Shown: in pieces, positions 1-7,405 of the stretch
Numbering within the stretch: position 1 is the first letter of the stretch
Layout of the letters: every line of letters starts with the position of its first letter
NCBI GenBank assembly: GCA_049322335.1
Contig: JBMORL010000008.1
Location: 1 to 34,189, forward strand
Origin: JBMORL01 sp049322335
Lineage (GTDB): Bacteria; Bacteroidota; Bacteroidia; Flavobacteriales_D; UBA2798
Reading direction: 5' to 3'
Length of the DNA stretch: 34,189 nucleotides
Notes under the pieces: generated by a model
Database searches by the model: none
The model's input: the letters and a program-made list of their open reading frames with translations, nothing else
What the model was told of the DNA's origin: nothing
Translations under genes and position numbers: made by a program

Positions 1-28
1 ACATATTTTATTATACGTATAAAATTAT

Positions 29-36
29 TATCTTTG
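29..36 (+). promoter_or_regulatory. Putative -7 box (TATCTTTG) of the DUF6364/PIN operon
   Basis: The sequence matches the Bacteroidota -7 consensus TAnnTTTG exactly. It lies 17 nt before the antitoxin ATG, so the leader would be very short. The -33 region, close to the window edge, is AT-rich and has no clear TTG. The call rests on the -7 match and its position only. Confidence 0.5.
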
Positions 37-53
37 TCGTATAAATTAATTGT

Positions 54-311
54 ATGGATGCAAAAATCACCCTGTCTTTTGATAAAAACGTTATTGAAAG
101 GGCAAAAAAATATGCTGAGAGCCAGAACATGAGCCTTTCGCGGCTGCTGGAATATCTTTTGGATAATATCACTTCCAAAAAGTATAAAGGCCTTGAGGAT
201 TTACCCATTTCAGAGTGGGTGGATAAGGTAGCGGAAGGCGAAGTGGTTTACCAGCGCAAACCCCGTTCACGAAAATCCATAAAGGCCGAATATAAGTCGC
301 GGAAAAAATGA
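54..311 (+). CDS. DUF6364-like antitoxin of a PIN-toxin module
   Basis: This is an 85-residue protein. Residues 3-36 (KITLSFDKNVIERAKKYA, then SLSRLLEYLL) have the strand-helix-helix pattern of ribbon-helix-helix antitoxins and resemble DUF6364 proteins. The C-terminal half carries a hydrophobic stretch (DLPISEWVDKV) followed by a very basic tail, which fits a toxin-binding tail. The stop overlaps the start of the downstream PIN gene by 4 nt (ATGA), the usual coupling in toxin-antitoxin operons. By family analogy it would neutralise the toxin and repress its own operon. The exact family name is recognised from pattern, not from a search. Confidence 0.8.
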   Translation: MDAKITLSFDKNVIERAKKYAESQNMSLSRLLEYLLDNITSKKYKGLEDLPISEWVDKVAEGEVVYQRKPRSRKSIKAEYKSRKK

Positions 312-733
312 ATGTTTTTCTCGATGCCAATATTCTCGTAACTGTTCTCAACCGCGAATATCCGAAATATGCCGGTTGCGCGCGTGTTTTATCGCTGGCG
401 GGAAATTCACGATATATACTATTTACTTCTCCCTTGTGTTTGGGTATTGCCTGGTATTTTGCCGAGAAAAAAAGCGGGGCGGTGATGGCCCGTAAAAAGA
501 TAACCGTTTTACTGGATCACCTGCATATTACCACTCTTAATCATCAAATGGCGTTAAAAGCTATGCAAAATAAAAAGGTAAAGGATTTTGAAGATGGTTT
601 GGAGTATTATTCAGCGCTGGACAGCCGGTGCAAGTGTATTATTACGGATGATACACACGATTTTTATTTTTCAGATGTGGATGTGTTGAGCCCTGAAGAT
701 TTTTTGGAGAAATATGTGATTCGGGAAAGATGA
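308..733 (+). CDS. PIN-domain ribonuclease toxin (VapC-like)
   Basis: The 141-residue protein has the PIN fold signature: FLDANIL at the N-terminus (D6), KDFEDGLEYYSAL in the middle (D93, D96) and IITDDTHDF near the end (D114/D115). These acidic residues bind Mg2+/Mn2+ in PIN nucleases, which usually cut tRNA or rRNA. The C-terminal VLSPEDFLEKY is typical of PIN proteins in Bacteroidota. No frameshift or missing core acidic residue is seen, so the toxin looks intact. It is co-transcribed with the upstream DUF6364-like antitoxin through a 4-nt overlap. The RNA target cannot be read from the sequence. Confidence 0.88.
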   Translation: MNVFLDANILVTVLNREYPKYAGCARVLSLAGNSRYILFTSPLCLGIAWYFAEKKSGAVMARKKITVLLDHLHITTLNHQMALKAMQNKKVKDFEDGLEYYSALDSRCKCIITDDTHDFYFSDVDVLSPEDFLEKYVIRER

Positions 734-758
734 ACTCATGAATAGTGTTTTTATGAAT

Positions 759-1409
759 TTAAGATTCATTAATCCATTCTACTATATCTGCTTTGATTAG
801 TTCCCAGTATTTTCCCCTCAGGCATTCAGGAGTAAAATCATCATCTGCTTTTTCGAAAGAGAGAAAAGAATTTGTGATTTCATTTTTATCGTGTTGAAAA
901 GGGTGTCTTTCCTGGTGTAATCTCAAAATTTCTGTGTAGCGTAATTTTTCAGCCAGTTCATGTATATCCCAAAAGTCTTTTTTTCTTCCGCCTCTCCTTA
1001 TCACATCGCATTTCATTGCGGCAATCTCTTCAATGGTAGCCATTCGAATATGGTCAATGATGAGTGGCGGATGAATGAACGGATCGGAATAAAAAAGATC
1101 AAGTTTAACTTGTTCGTCTTTTGTATGGCCGATAAAATAAGAAATACCGGATCCCGGGGGGAAAATGCCGGAAGAATTTACTTCTTTCCATGTATTCCGC
1201 AGATGGCCATCAATTTTTCCGAAATCAACAGAGCCGTATTTTGCATCGGTAAACAAATCAATGTTCGCAGATTTTCGGTGTCCACGCTGTAGGCTAAGCG
1301 CAGTTCCGCCTACCAGCCTGAATGAATCAAATGCCGGTGAATTCATTAATTCATTCAGCATATCAGAGAGAAAAGGAGTAACAGTATTGTAATAAAGCTT
1401 AGTTTTCAT
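759..1409 (-). CDS. AbiEii/AbiGii-type nucleotidyltransferase toxin, altered active site
   Basis: The protein belongs to the nucleotidyltransferase-fold AbiEii family (abortive infection or toxin-antitoxin). The N-terminus holds the family motif RLVGGTALSLQRGHRKSANIDLF. In active relatives the last part normally reads DID/DLD, and these acids bind metal; here the first is Asn (codon 1263-1265). The rest is full length, with the family's typical C-terminal helical part. I start it at the second Met (1409), because GAGG lies 6 nt upstream; an ATG at 1421 is also possible. Either start overlaps the end of the HTH antitoxin gene, showing translational coupling. It may be inactive or have changed activity. 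Confidence 0.82.
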   Translation of the reverse strand: MKTKLYYNTVTPFLSDMLNELMNSPAFDSFRLVGGTALSLQRGHRKSANIDLFTDAKYGSVDFGKIDGHLRNTWKEVNSSGIFPPGSGISYFIGHTKDEQVKLDLFYSDPFIHPPLIIDHIRMATIEEIAAMKCDVIRRGGRKKDFWDIHELAEKLRYTEILRLHQERHPFQHDKNEITNSFLSFEKADDDFTPECLRGKYWELIKADIVEWINES

Positions 1410-1857
1410 GCAATACCTCATTCACGATTTTTTCTCCATAAAACTTCAGGATTTCCTTTTTTTCTGTTTCATTTCCTCTTTCAAATACACGTTTTATAAC
1501 AGCACGTTTTTGTTTTTGCCAGTTAATTTTTTGTATATCTGTATCCCAGAATAAAACTTTTCTGAGTTTTTTCAGATCGGGTTTTTTATGGGTATGTTGT
1601 TTTTCTTTTTCCTTATTGATATCGTGGTATAATTGCAACATCATTAAAAATCCTTCCGGAAGCGAAAGTGCGTTTTCAATTTTCAGCGCCAAAGCAATAT
1701 TCATTTTTCGTTTTCCTTTGGTGATACTTACAAAGGTTTGAGGATACTCATTCAAAGACAAGGCAAAACGCCCCTTTCCAAGTCCGCGTTTTTTTAACTC
1801 CCTGCTGAGATATATTCCGGGATGAATTCCTTTTATAAGATGAAGTAAATCAGTCAT
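1399..1857 (-). CDS. HTH antitoxin with DUF6922-like C-terminus, partner of AbiEii toxin
   Basis: The N-terminal half (HPGIYLSRELKKRGL, SLNEYPQTFVSITKGKRKM, ALALKIENALSLPEGF) is an XRE/HigA-like helix-turn-helix domain. The C-terminal half, LFWDTDIQKINWQKQKRAVIKRVFERGNE..EILKFYG, resembles the DUF6922 segment found in Bacteroidota antitoxin-type proteins. It immediately precedes and overlaps the AbiEii-type gene, so it is probably the cognate antitoxin and operon repressor. The open frame begins at 1875, but the likely -7 box (1863-1870) would put transcription start near 1858. I therefore choose the ATG at 1857, giving a leaderless or nearly leaderless mRNA of 152 codons. Confidence 0.8.
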   Translation of the reverse strand: MTDLLHLIKGIHPGIYLSRELKKRGLGKGRFALSLNEYPQTFVSITKGKRKMNIALALKIENALSLPEGFLMMLQLYHDINKEKEKQHTHKKPDLKKLRKVLFWDTDIQKINWQKQKRAVIKRVFERGNETEKKEILKFYGEKIVNEVLHEN

Positions 1858-1862
1858 TAATA

Positions 1863-1884
1863 CAAATATAAACAAAAATGTTTA
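1863..1884 (-). promoter_or_regulatory. Promoter and palindromic operator of the AbiEii module
   Basis: On the minus strand, 1870-1863 reads TATATTTG, an exact TAnnTTTG -7 box just before the antitoxin start. Directly upstream and overlapping it, 1869-1884 is a perfect palindrome with 6-nt arms (TAAACA, AAAA spacer, TGTTTA). A palindrome over the promoter of an HTH antitoxin is the expected place for autoregulation. No good TTG is found at -33. The operator role is inferred. Confidence 0.5.
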
Positions 1885-2015
1885 CATTATTTTGATTATT
1901 TTATAAATAATTGATAATTAGAATGATATAGAATATAAAAAAATGGCTGATATGCGATCAGGAAATGATTTCAGGCGTGAAAAAATGCCTTAACACAATT
2001 TCTTCTCTACAAATC

Positions 2016-2912
2016 TCAAACTTGAAATCTCAAATCCATTATTTCCCCCGTAGAAAACCACCTGATCTCCTCATCCCTTTTAAACCAGGTGATCTGCCTT
2101 TTGGCATAATGGCGTGTATTTTGTTTAATGAGTTCCACCGCTCTTTCCAGTGAAGTTTTTCCTTCGAAATAATCAAAGAGTTCGGTATAGCCTACCGTTT
2201 GAAGAGCGTTGAGATGTTTTTTAGGGTGTAACGAACGGGCTTCTTCCAGTAAACCTTTTTCCATCATTTCATCCACGCGCTGGTGGATGCGGGTATATAA
2301 TTCATCACGATCTGTATTCAACCCGGTTTTTATAACGGTAAACGGCCTTGTTTTTTTTATTTTTTCCTGCGATTTCAGCTCAGCGTGTGTTTTTCCGCTT
2401 GACATACAAACTTCCACCGCCCGCATCATCCGCTGCGGATTTTTTAATTCGGCTTTTTCATAAAAAATAGGATCAAGTTCTTTTAATTTTTCCTGTAACC
2501 AGGGTAACCCGTTTTTTTCATATTCTGTTTCTATAAAAGCGCGCAGTTTTTCATCTTTTTCGGGTAACTCATCAAATCCATACAAAACAGCATTAATGTA
2601 GAGTCCCGTTCCTCCGCACAAAATAGCATAATCATTCTTCTTAAAAATTTCATCCAGTGCTTTCAGCGCATCCGCTTCAAATTTTCCGGCATTGTAATCT
2701 TCTTCAATAGAAATATGTCCGAGCAAATAATGTTTTATACCCTGTAATTCGCTTTCATCCGGGCGAGCTGTTCCTGTCTTCATTTCGCGATACACCTGCC
2801 TTGAGTCTGCTGAAACAACAGCAGTGTCCAGTTGTTTCGCCAGCTCAATAGCCGCTTTTGTTTTTCCAACAGCTGTAGGGCCGCAAATTACTATAAGGGT
2901 TTTTGGATTCAA
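2016..2912 (-). CDS. miaA: tRNA dimethylallyltransferase MiaA
   Basis: MiaA transfers a dimethylallyl group to N6 of A37 in tRNAs that read UNN codons. The 298-residue protein has the P-loop GPTAVGKT (11-18), the SADSRQVYREM motif that follows it, DYNAGKF and the GGTGLYINAVLYG signature, and the tRNA-contact segment near the C-terminus (QTVGYTELFDYFEG, QNTRHYAKRQITWFKRD). Length matches the family. The start is a TTG: no ATG lies upstream in frame before the P-loop, and the N-terminus lines up with homologues. A near-consensus -7 box (TACCTTTA, 2926-2919 minus) would again give a very short leader. Confidence 0.96.
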   Translation of the reverse strand: MNPKTLIVICGPTAVGKTKAAIELAKQLDTAVVSADSRQVYREMKTGTARPDESELQGIKHYLLGHISIEEDYNAGKFEADALKALDEIFKKNDYAILCGGTGLYINAVLYGFDELPEKDEKLRAFIETEYEKNGLPWLQEKLKELDPIFYEKAELKNPQRMMRAVEVCMSSGKTHAELKSQEKIKKTRPFTVIKTGLNTDRDELYTRIHQRVDEMMEKGLLEEARSLHPKKHLNALQTVGYTELFDYFEGKTSLERAVELIKQNTRHYAKRQITWFKRDEEIRWFSTGEIMDLRFQV

Positions 2913-2969
2913 GTAGTGTAAAGGTACGAAAAGGAATGCGTGTATAATGTCACCCCTTCGGGGTTCTAT

Positions 2970-3069
2970 NNNNNNNNNNNNNNNNNNNNNNNNNNNNNNN
3001 NNNNNNNNNNNNNNNNNNNNNNNNNNNNNNNNNNNNNNNNNNNNNNNNNNNNNNNNNNNNNNNNNNNNN
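2970..3069. other. Assembly gap (100 N)
   Basis: Exactly 100 undetermined bases, the conventional size for a scaffold gap of unknown length. It sits between inverted copies of the same short repeat, so the assembler probably broke at the repeat. The true length and content between miaA and the M23 peptidase gene are unknown. Confidence 0.98.
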
Positions 3070-3098
3070 AACTCCGAAGGGGTGATATTATACCTTCA

Positions 3099-3158
3099 TC
3101 AGCACGTAAATTTCGTTTTTTACCTGGCTTCCGTTCCGTATTCATCTGTCAAAATCAA
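3099..3158 (-). pseudogene. Decayed duplicate of the 3' end of the M23 peptidase gene
   Basis: Read on the minus strand, the segment gives LILTDEYGTEAR-stop-KTKFTC-stop. The end of the neighbouring peptidase reads FVLTDERGNESRFKTKFTY-stop. Twelve of 19 aligned positions are identical, and the DNA agrees at roughly 70% over about 60 nt. The copy has an internal stop and no upstream part; hairpin repeats flank it on both sides, as one repeat also follows the intact gene. This points to duplication of a block made of gene end plus repeat, then decay. Confidence 0.65.
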
Positions 3159-3240
3159 GAACTCCGAAGGAGTGATATTATTCTAATAAAAACCGAGTGA
3201 AGAATTCATAGAACCCCGAAGGGGTGACATTATATCCGCA

Positions 3241-5001
3241 TCAGTACGTAAATTTCGTTTTAAATCTCGACTCATTCCCGCGTTCATCGGTAAGAACAAA
3301 TTCCAGTTCATGTTCTCCCTTCGGAATTCCTTCCTCGCCCAGGTTAATGGAAATTTTATCTTTCTTCACGTTATAATGAGAAAGCACCCACTTTCCGTCT
3401 ATATAAGCTTTGTAGAGTTTTATTCCCGATAAATTATCGCCAACAGAAATCGAAATCGTTTTTACAGGAGTTGAAAAATTATTTAGTGGGGTGATGAGTG
3501 GAGGAACCGTATCAATCATCAGTGCAAACTTTCCGAAAGTTCTTGCTTTTGCGGTTATATAATCTTCTGCAAATATTCCTCCCAAATCAGAAATACTTCC
3601 CGACTCATCTATATGCGCCAAAAGTATTTTATCTTTTTTCCCGGGAAAAAGTTTTTCGGGACAATAAATAGAAACAGAATAATATTCCTGTACAGGCATG
3701 TCTTCATCCCCGAAAATATAAAAGTCGGTTATAAATCGTTTATCTTTCCGGTAATCTGCGTCTTTTACTTTTGCATCAGCGACTTCCGAAAAATTCGATT
3801 TTATTTCCGGCTTTACCCAGAAATCATAATAAAAGGTACGCGCGGCTGCATTTACTTTAAAAGGTTTATATCCGATGCATACAGAATCTGTACAACGGAC
3901 AAGCATTTGTTCCGACCGGTCGGTGGCAGGTGGTGATATTTTTTTCCCATCCGCTACTATAGAAAACTTTAGTTCACTTTTATTCCCATGCCCGTCTTTC
4001 AAAGTATAATGGATAAAATGTTTTTTATTCACCGTAATTCTTCCGCTGTCTTTCATATCGGTGTAAATCGGAAGCTGGTTGTTTCCGTTGATAAATGACT
4101 TGTGATAATCGCGTTTGTATTCTTTCAGTTCATGATAATCAGCATGGGTGTTGATATACCGGTTGGTTTTGAAATCGAGTTTGCTCATCACCTGTCCGAA
4201 TATTTTTTCGCCATTGTGGTTTAATTCCAGTTCGTAAATTCCGCAAATGTTTCCTGAACCATCCAACTGGTCGTTGGTGTGAATAGCAATTCCGACTCTT
4301 CCATAGGCATTCACCATGGCATTGGTTTTTAATATGTAACCGTTTTGTCCCGGCACAACATCGTATGTATGCGGGGCGTTAGTTCCCTCTACCGAACTGG
4401 TATCATCCAGCGGATAAACTTTTATATGCAGAATACGCGGAGGAATGTTATCGGCTATATTAAAACCAAACAAAAGCGGGTTTAGCGGATTTTCAGTAGC
4501 AGTTTCCCGTATTTCAAAATGCAGGTGTGGCCCGCCCGAGCTTCCCGAATTGCCGGAATAAGCAATTACTTCTCCCTTTTTTACTTTAAATAATGTGTCA
4601 GGTAATTTATCCAGGTCAACCTCCTCGGTTTCCTGTATGTATTGTTGTTGCCGAACGTATTTTTCTATTTTGGAATTAAACCGGCTCAAATGTCCGTAAA
4701 CAGTAGTAAATCCATTGGGATGAACGAGGTATAAGGCATTTCCATAACCATAATGATTCTTTCTTATTCTTACCACAAAACCATCGGCAGCGGCATACAC
4801 GGTTTTTCCTTCAACTCCCTGTGTTTTAATGTCTAAACCGGTATGAAAATGATTAGCCCGGTGTTCCCCAAATCCCCCTGAAAGGAATAACGGAATATCC
4901 AGTGGCGAACGGAAATATCCCTTTACGATTTCCTGTGAAAAACTTTGTTCAATAGTCAAAAGGAAGAAAATTATCCCCGCAAATACTCCTGTAGCCCTCA
5001 T
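3241..5001 (-). CDS. Exported M23 family metallopeptidase
   Basis: M23 (LytM/lysostaphin-type) peptidases cut peptide bonds in peptidoglycan cross-links. The 586-residue protein begins with a signal peptide (1-22, ending SFSQ). The catalytic domain lies at about 40-180: HFHTGLDIK supplies H53 and D57 for zinc, VYGHLS supplies H104, and GGPHLHFE supplies H159 and H161. All ligands are present, so it should be active in the periplasm. The remaining 400 residues are probably beta-sandwich modules; the last (TPVKTISISVGDNLSGIKLYKAYIDGKW...LTDERGNESR) looks Ig-like. It stands alone, leftward. The last 20 codons have a decayed copy downstream. Confidence 0.92.
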   Translation of the reverse strand: MRATGVFAGIIFFLLTIEQSFSQEIVKGYFRSPLDIPLFLSGGFGEHRANHFHTGLDIKTQGVEGKTVYAAADGFVVRIRKNHYGYGNALYLVHPNGFTTVYGHLSRFNSKIEKYVRQQQYIQETEEVDLDKLPDTLFKVKKGEVIAYSGNSGSSGGPHLHFEIRETATENPLNPLLFGFNIADNIPPRILHIKVYPLDDTSSVEGTNAPHTYDVVPGQNGYILKTNAMVNAYGRVGIAIHTNDQLDGSGNICGIYELELNHNGEKIFGQVMSKLDFKTNRYINTHADYHELKEYKRDYHKSFINGNNQLPIYTDMKDSGRITVNKKHFIHYTLKDGHGNKSELKFSIVADGKKISPPATDRSEQMLVRCTDSVCIGYKPFKVNAAARTFYYDFWVKPEIKSNFSEVADAKVKDADYRKDKRFITDFYIFGDEDMPVQEYYSVSIYCPEKLFPGKKDKILLAHIDESGSISDLGGIFAEDYITAKARTFGKFALMIDTVPPLITPLNNFSTPVKTISISVGDNLSGIKLYKAYIDGKWVLSHYNVKKDKISINLGEEGIPKGEHELEFVLTDERGNESRFKTKFTY

Positions 5002-5028
5002 TCTGTGCTGGTTTTAGCTGTTTTACCG

Positions 5029-5036
5029 TAAAGATA
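5029..5036 (-). promoter_or_regulatory. Possible -7 box for the M23 peptidase gene
   Basis: On the minus strand this reads TATCTTTA, seven of eight bases of TAnnTTTG, 27 nt before the start codon. The -33 position has TTC instead of TTG. Weak but well placed. Confidence 0.35.
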
Positions 5037-5101
5037 GCCCCCGGGTTACAGTATCCGAAAGCCCTGAGCCATAAGATTTTCACAGGCATACCTGTAAAAA
5101 A

Positions 5102-5132
5102 TTGGTTTTATCGCCCTGTAATGTTAATTTTG
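5102..5132 (+). promoter_or_regulatory. Bacteroidota promoter for the coiled-coil - zapA - rny operon
   Basis: TTG at 5102-5104 is followed after 20 nt by TAATTTTG (5125-5132), a full match to the -33/-7 consensus of the primary sigma factor in this phylum. The first gene starts 28 nt downstream, with GAAGGG in between. Confidence 0.75.
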
Positions 5133-5160
5133 CCTTACCTTCTGCCGAAGGGATGTAAAT

Positions 5161-5508
5161 ATGACAGGCTCAGCAGATTTAGTAAGTTCTATTGAATCGA
5201 AAGTTGAAAAACTGATTCAGCTTTGTGAACAACATAAAACTGTGAACCAAAAACTGCATTCGGATATTGAACAACTGAAAATCGAAAATCAGAAACTTCA
5301 ATCCGATCTCGCCAACAAAAACAGCGAATTGCAGCAAAAGGATTACCGCCTTCATGACTTAAATCACCAGGTAGAAGTATTAAAAAATGCTGAATCTATT
5401 GCCCAGGCTACTGCTGACAAAAGCTCGGCCGAGGTGAAGATAAAGATCAACGAAATGATGCGGGAAATTGACAACTGCATTTCATTGTTAAGCAAACAGG
5501 TAAAATGA
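5161..5508 (+). CDS. Coiled-coil protein upstream of ZapA
   Basis: A 115-residue, soluble, mostly helical protein. From about 9 to 80 it shows heptad-like spacing of Leu/Ile/Val (VEKLIQLCEQHKTVNQKL, IEQLKIENQKLQSDL, LQQKDYRLHDLNHQVEVL), i.e. a long coiled coil. The C-terminus (INEMMREIDNCISLLSKQ) is a second short amphipathic helix. The gene overlaps zapA by 4 nt, and a small coiled-coil gene before zapA and rny is a recurring arrangement in Bacteroidota. It may work with ZapA at the division ring, in the manner of ZapB. That is inference from context and shape; no catalytic domain is present. Confidence 0.82.
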   Translation: MTGSADLVSSIESKVEKLIQLCEQHKTVNQKLHSDIEQLKIENQKLQSDLANKNSELQQKDYRLHDLNHQVEVLKNAESIAQATADKSSAEVKIKINEMMREIDNCISLLSKQVK

Positions 5509-5786
5509 GCGAAGTCTCTATAAAGGTCAACATCGGTTCGCGCACCTATCCTTTGTCGGTTAAACCGGCAGAAGAAGAAGTGGTTCGCACTGCCGCCAAA
5601 AATGTGAATGAAAGCATTAAGGTGTTGCAGGATAACTATGCAGTGAAAGATATGCAGGACCTCCTGGCAATGACGGCTCTCCAGGTTTCTACCCAACTGC
5701 TCGTAAAAAAGCAGGAGAAACCAAAAGAAGATCCGCGGCTTGCCAAACTCGACCAGAATCTTACCGATTACCTTAACAGGCAGTAA
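5505..5786 (+). CDS. zapA: Cell division protein ZapA
   Basis: ZapA binds FtsZ and stabilises its filaments at mid-cell. The 93-residue protein has the typical N-terminal beta unit (SIKVNIGSRTYPLSVKPAEEEVVRTAAKNVNESI) followed by a long helix (DLLAMTALQVSTQLLVKKQE), the usual order and length for the family. It overlaps the upstream coiled-coil gene by 4 nt (ATGA) and precedes rny, so all three are probably made from the promoter at 5102-5132. Ribosomal coupling through the overlap suggests matched amounts of the two small proteins. Confidence 0.9.
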   Translation: MSEVSIKVNIGSRTYPLSVKPAEEEVVRTAAKNVNESIKVLQDNYAVKDMQDLLAMTALQVSTQLLVKKQEKPKEDPRLAKLDQNLTDYLNRQ

Positions 5787-5843
5787 TCATTTTTCATCCT
5801 TCGTTGGTTGGGCATTTATTGTTCAACTAAATATAAATTTTTT

Positions 5844-7391
5844 ATGAATGTAGATGTATTGAGTGTGGTGATCGGTGCCGGTGGCGGACTCATTTTGGGT
5901 GGACTGCTGGTGTGGTTGCTGCTGAATTCCCTGCTGAAAAAAAGACGCGAGGGAATCATTAAAGAAGCCGAAAAGGAAGGTGAAAACCTGAAAAAAGATA
6001 AACTCCTGCAGGCCAAAGAAAAGTTCCTTCAGCTCAAAGAAGAACACGAAAAAGGAGTGATTGAGCGCGAACGTAAAATGCAATCGGCCGAAGACCGGGT
6101 TCGCAATAAGGAAAAAGAAGTTTCCAAAAAACTCGAAGACCTTACCCGCACAGAAAATGAGTTGAAAAATCAGCGGGAGAATATCAACAAACAACACGAA
6201 ACCCTGAACAAAAAACGTGAAGACCTGGAAAAAGCACACCAGAAACAGGTGCAGGAACTTGAAAAAATTTCAGGATACAGCCGCGAAGAGGCCAAAGCTC
6301 AACTGGTGGAAGCACTGAAAGCAGAAGCAAGAACAGAATCACTGGCGTATGTGAAAGAAGTAATGGATGAGGCGAAGATCAACGCGAATAAAGAAGCCAA
6401 AAAAATTGTAGTGCAAAGTATTCAGCGCGTGGCTACCGAACAAGCTGTTGAAAATGCAGTTTCTGTTTTTAATATCGACAGTGATGAATTGAAAGGAAGA
6501 ATTATCGGCCGCGAAGGAAGAAATATACGTGCCCTTGAAGCCGCTACCGGGGTAGAGATTATCGTAGATGATACTCCCGAAGCCATTATTCTTTCCTGTT
6601 TCGATCCCGTTAGAAGAGAAATTGCCCGTCTTGCGCTGCACCAATTGGTTTCAGACGGACGTATTCACCCCGCACGTATCGAAGAAATTGTTGCCAAAAC
6701 AAAACATAAACTCGAAGAAGAAATTGTTGAAATTGGTAAACGTACTACCATCGACCTCGGAATTCACGGATTGCATCCTGAACTGATTCGCATGATAGGA
6801 AGAATGCGTTACCGTTCTTCTTACGGACAAAACCTGTTGCAACACTCGCGCGAAGTAGCTAATCTCTGCGCAGTGATGGCAGCTGAGCTGGGATTGAATG
6901 TGAAAATTGCCAAGCGCGCAGGACTTTTACACGATATAGGAAAAGTGCCCGATGATGAACCGGAATTGCCACACGCTATTCTCGGAATGAAACTCGCGGA
7001 GAAATACGGAGAAAAACCGGATGTGTGCAATGCCATTGGTGCCCACCACGATGAAATTGAAATGACAACTATCATTTCTCCGATCATCCAGGTGTGCGAT
7101 GCCATTTCAGGTGCGCGTCCTGGTGCAAGAAGAGAAATTGTGGAATCATATATCAAACGCATAAAAGACCTTGAAGCATTGGCCATGTCGTATAACGGGG
7201 TGAGCAATGCTTATGCTATCCAGGCCGGACGAGAATTGCGTGTGATCTGTGAAAGTGAAAAAGTAAGTGATGCAGAAGTGGATAAACTTTCTTTCGATAT
7301 CTCACAGAAGATTCAAACAGAAATGACTTATCCCGGGCAGGTGAAAATCACTGTGATCAGGGAAAAAAGAGCAGTGAATTACGCGAAGTAA
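5844..7391 (+). CDS. rny: Ribonuclease Y
   Basis: RNase Y is a membrane-bound endoribonuclease that starts mRNA decay. I start it at the ATG at 5844 (515 residues), because the upstream codons of the open frame (GIYCSTKYKFF) do not fit the family and the new start is followed directly by the membrane anchor (about 5-28, VVIGAGGGLILGGLLVWLLL). A long charged coiled coil follows (30-150), then a KH RNA-binding domain (about 210-270, IIGREGRNIRALEAATGVEI) and the HD domain with the catalytic pair H363-D364 (LLHDIGK) and AHHDE. It is last in the coiled-coil - zapA - rny operon and followed by a hairpin terminator. Confidence 0.97.
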   Translation: MNVDVLSVVIGAGGGLILGGLLVWLLLNSLLKKRREGIIKEAEKEGENLKKDKLLQAKEKFLQLKEEHEKGVIERERKMQSAEDRVRNKEKEVSKKLEDLTRTENELKNQRENINKQHETLNKKREDLEKAHQKQVQELEKISGYSREEAKAQLVEALKAEARTESLAYVKEVMDEAKINANKEAKKIVVQSIQRVATEQAVENAVSVFNIDSDELKGRIIGREGRNIRALEAATGVEIIVDDTPEAIILSCFDPVRREIARLALHQLVSDGRIHPARIEEIVAKTKHKLEEEIVEIGKRTTIDLGIHGLHPELIRMIGRMRYRSSYGQNLLQHSREVANLCAVMAAELGLNVKIAKRAGLLHDIGKVPDDEPELPHAILGMKLAEKYGEKPDVCNAIGAHHDEIEMTTIISPIIQVCDAISGARPGARREIVESYIKRIKDLEALAMSYNGVSNAYAIQAGRELRVICESEKVSDAEVDKLSFDISQKIQTEMTYPGQVKITVIREKRAVNYAK

Positions 7392-7405
7392 ATGAAAGGT
7401 ATAAT

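Larger units (their letters stand above)
2944..3233. repeat. Cluster of GAACCCCGAAGGGGTGA hairpin repeats around an assembly gap
   Basis: This 328-nt intergenic stretch holds at least four copies of a short palindromic element. Copies at 3070-3091, 3159-3181 and 3208-3233 are in the same orientation; 2944-2969 is the exact reverse complement of 3208-3233 over 26 nt. The core is a 5-bp stem with a 3-nt loop (ACCCC-GAA-GGGGT). It varies between copies as CCCC/GGGG, CTCC/GGGG and CTCC/GGAG, so pairing is kept, once through a T:G step. Similar elements are familiar as unannotated repeats in Bacteroidota genomes. The open frames that run through the N stretch here are not genes. Confidence 0.8.

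Noticed and set aside
754..770. ATGAAT/ATTCAT inverted repeat between the PIN and AbiEii genes as a terminator
   Set aside because: The stem is short and AT-only, no T-run follows in either direction, and it overlaps the end of the toxin gene.
2940..3200. Open frames running across the N stretch (peptides with NSEGVI / LRRSDI)
   Set aside because: They exist only because N codons do not stop translation; the rest is the hairpin repeat read in two frames.
5787..5843. 6S RNA between zapA and rny
   Set aside because: In some bacteria 6S RNA lies after zapA, but only 57 nt separate the genes here and no fitting structure is present.
5823..6239. Phe-rich minus-strand open frame opposite rny
   Set aside because: It is the antisense shadow of the Lys/Glu-rich coiled coil of RNase Y; no start signals and no sensible protein.
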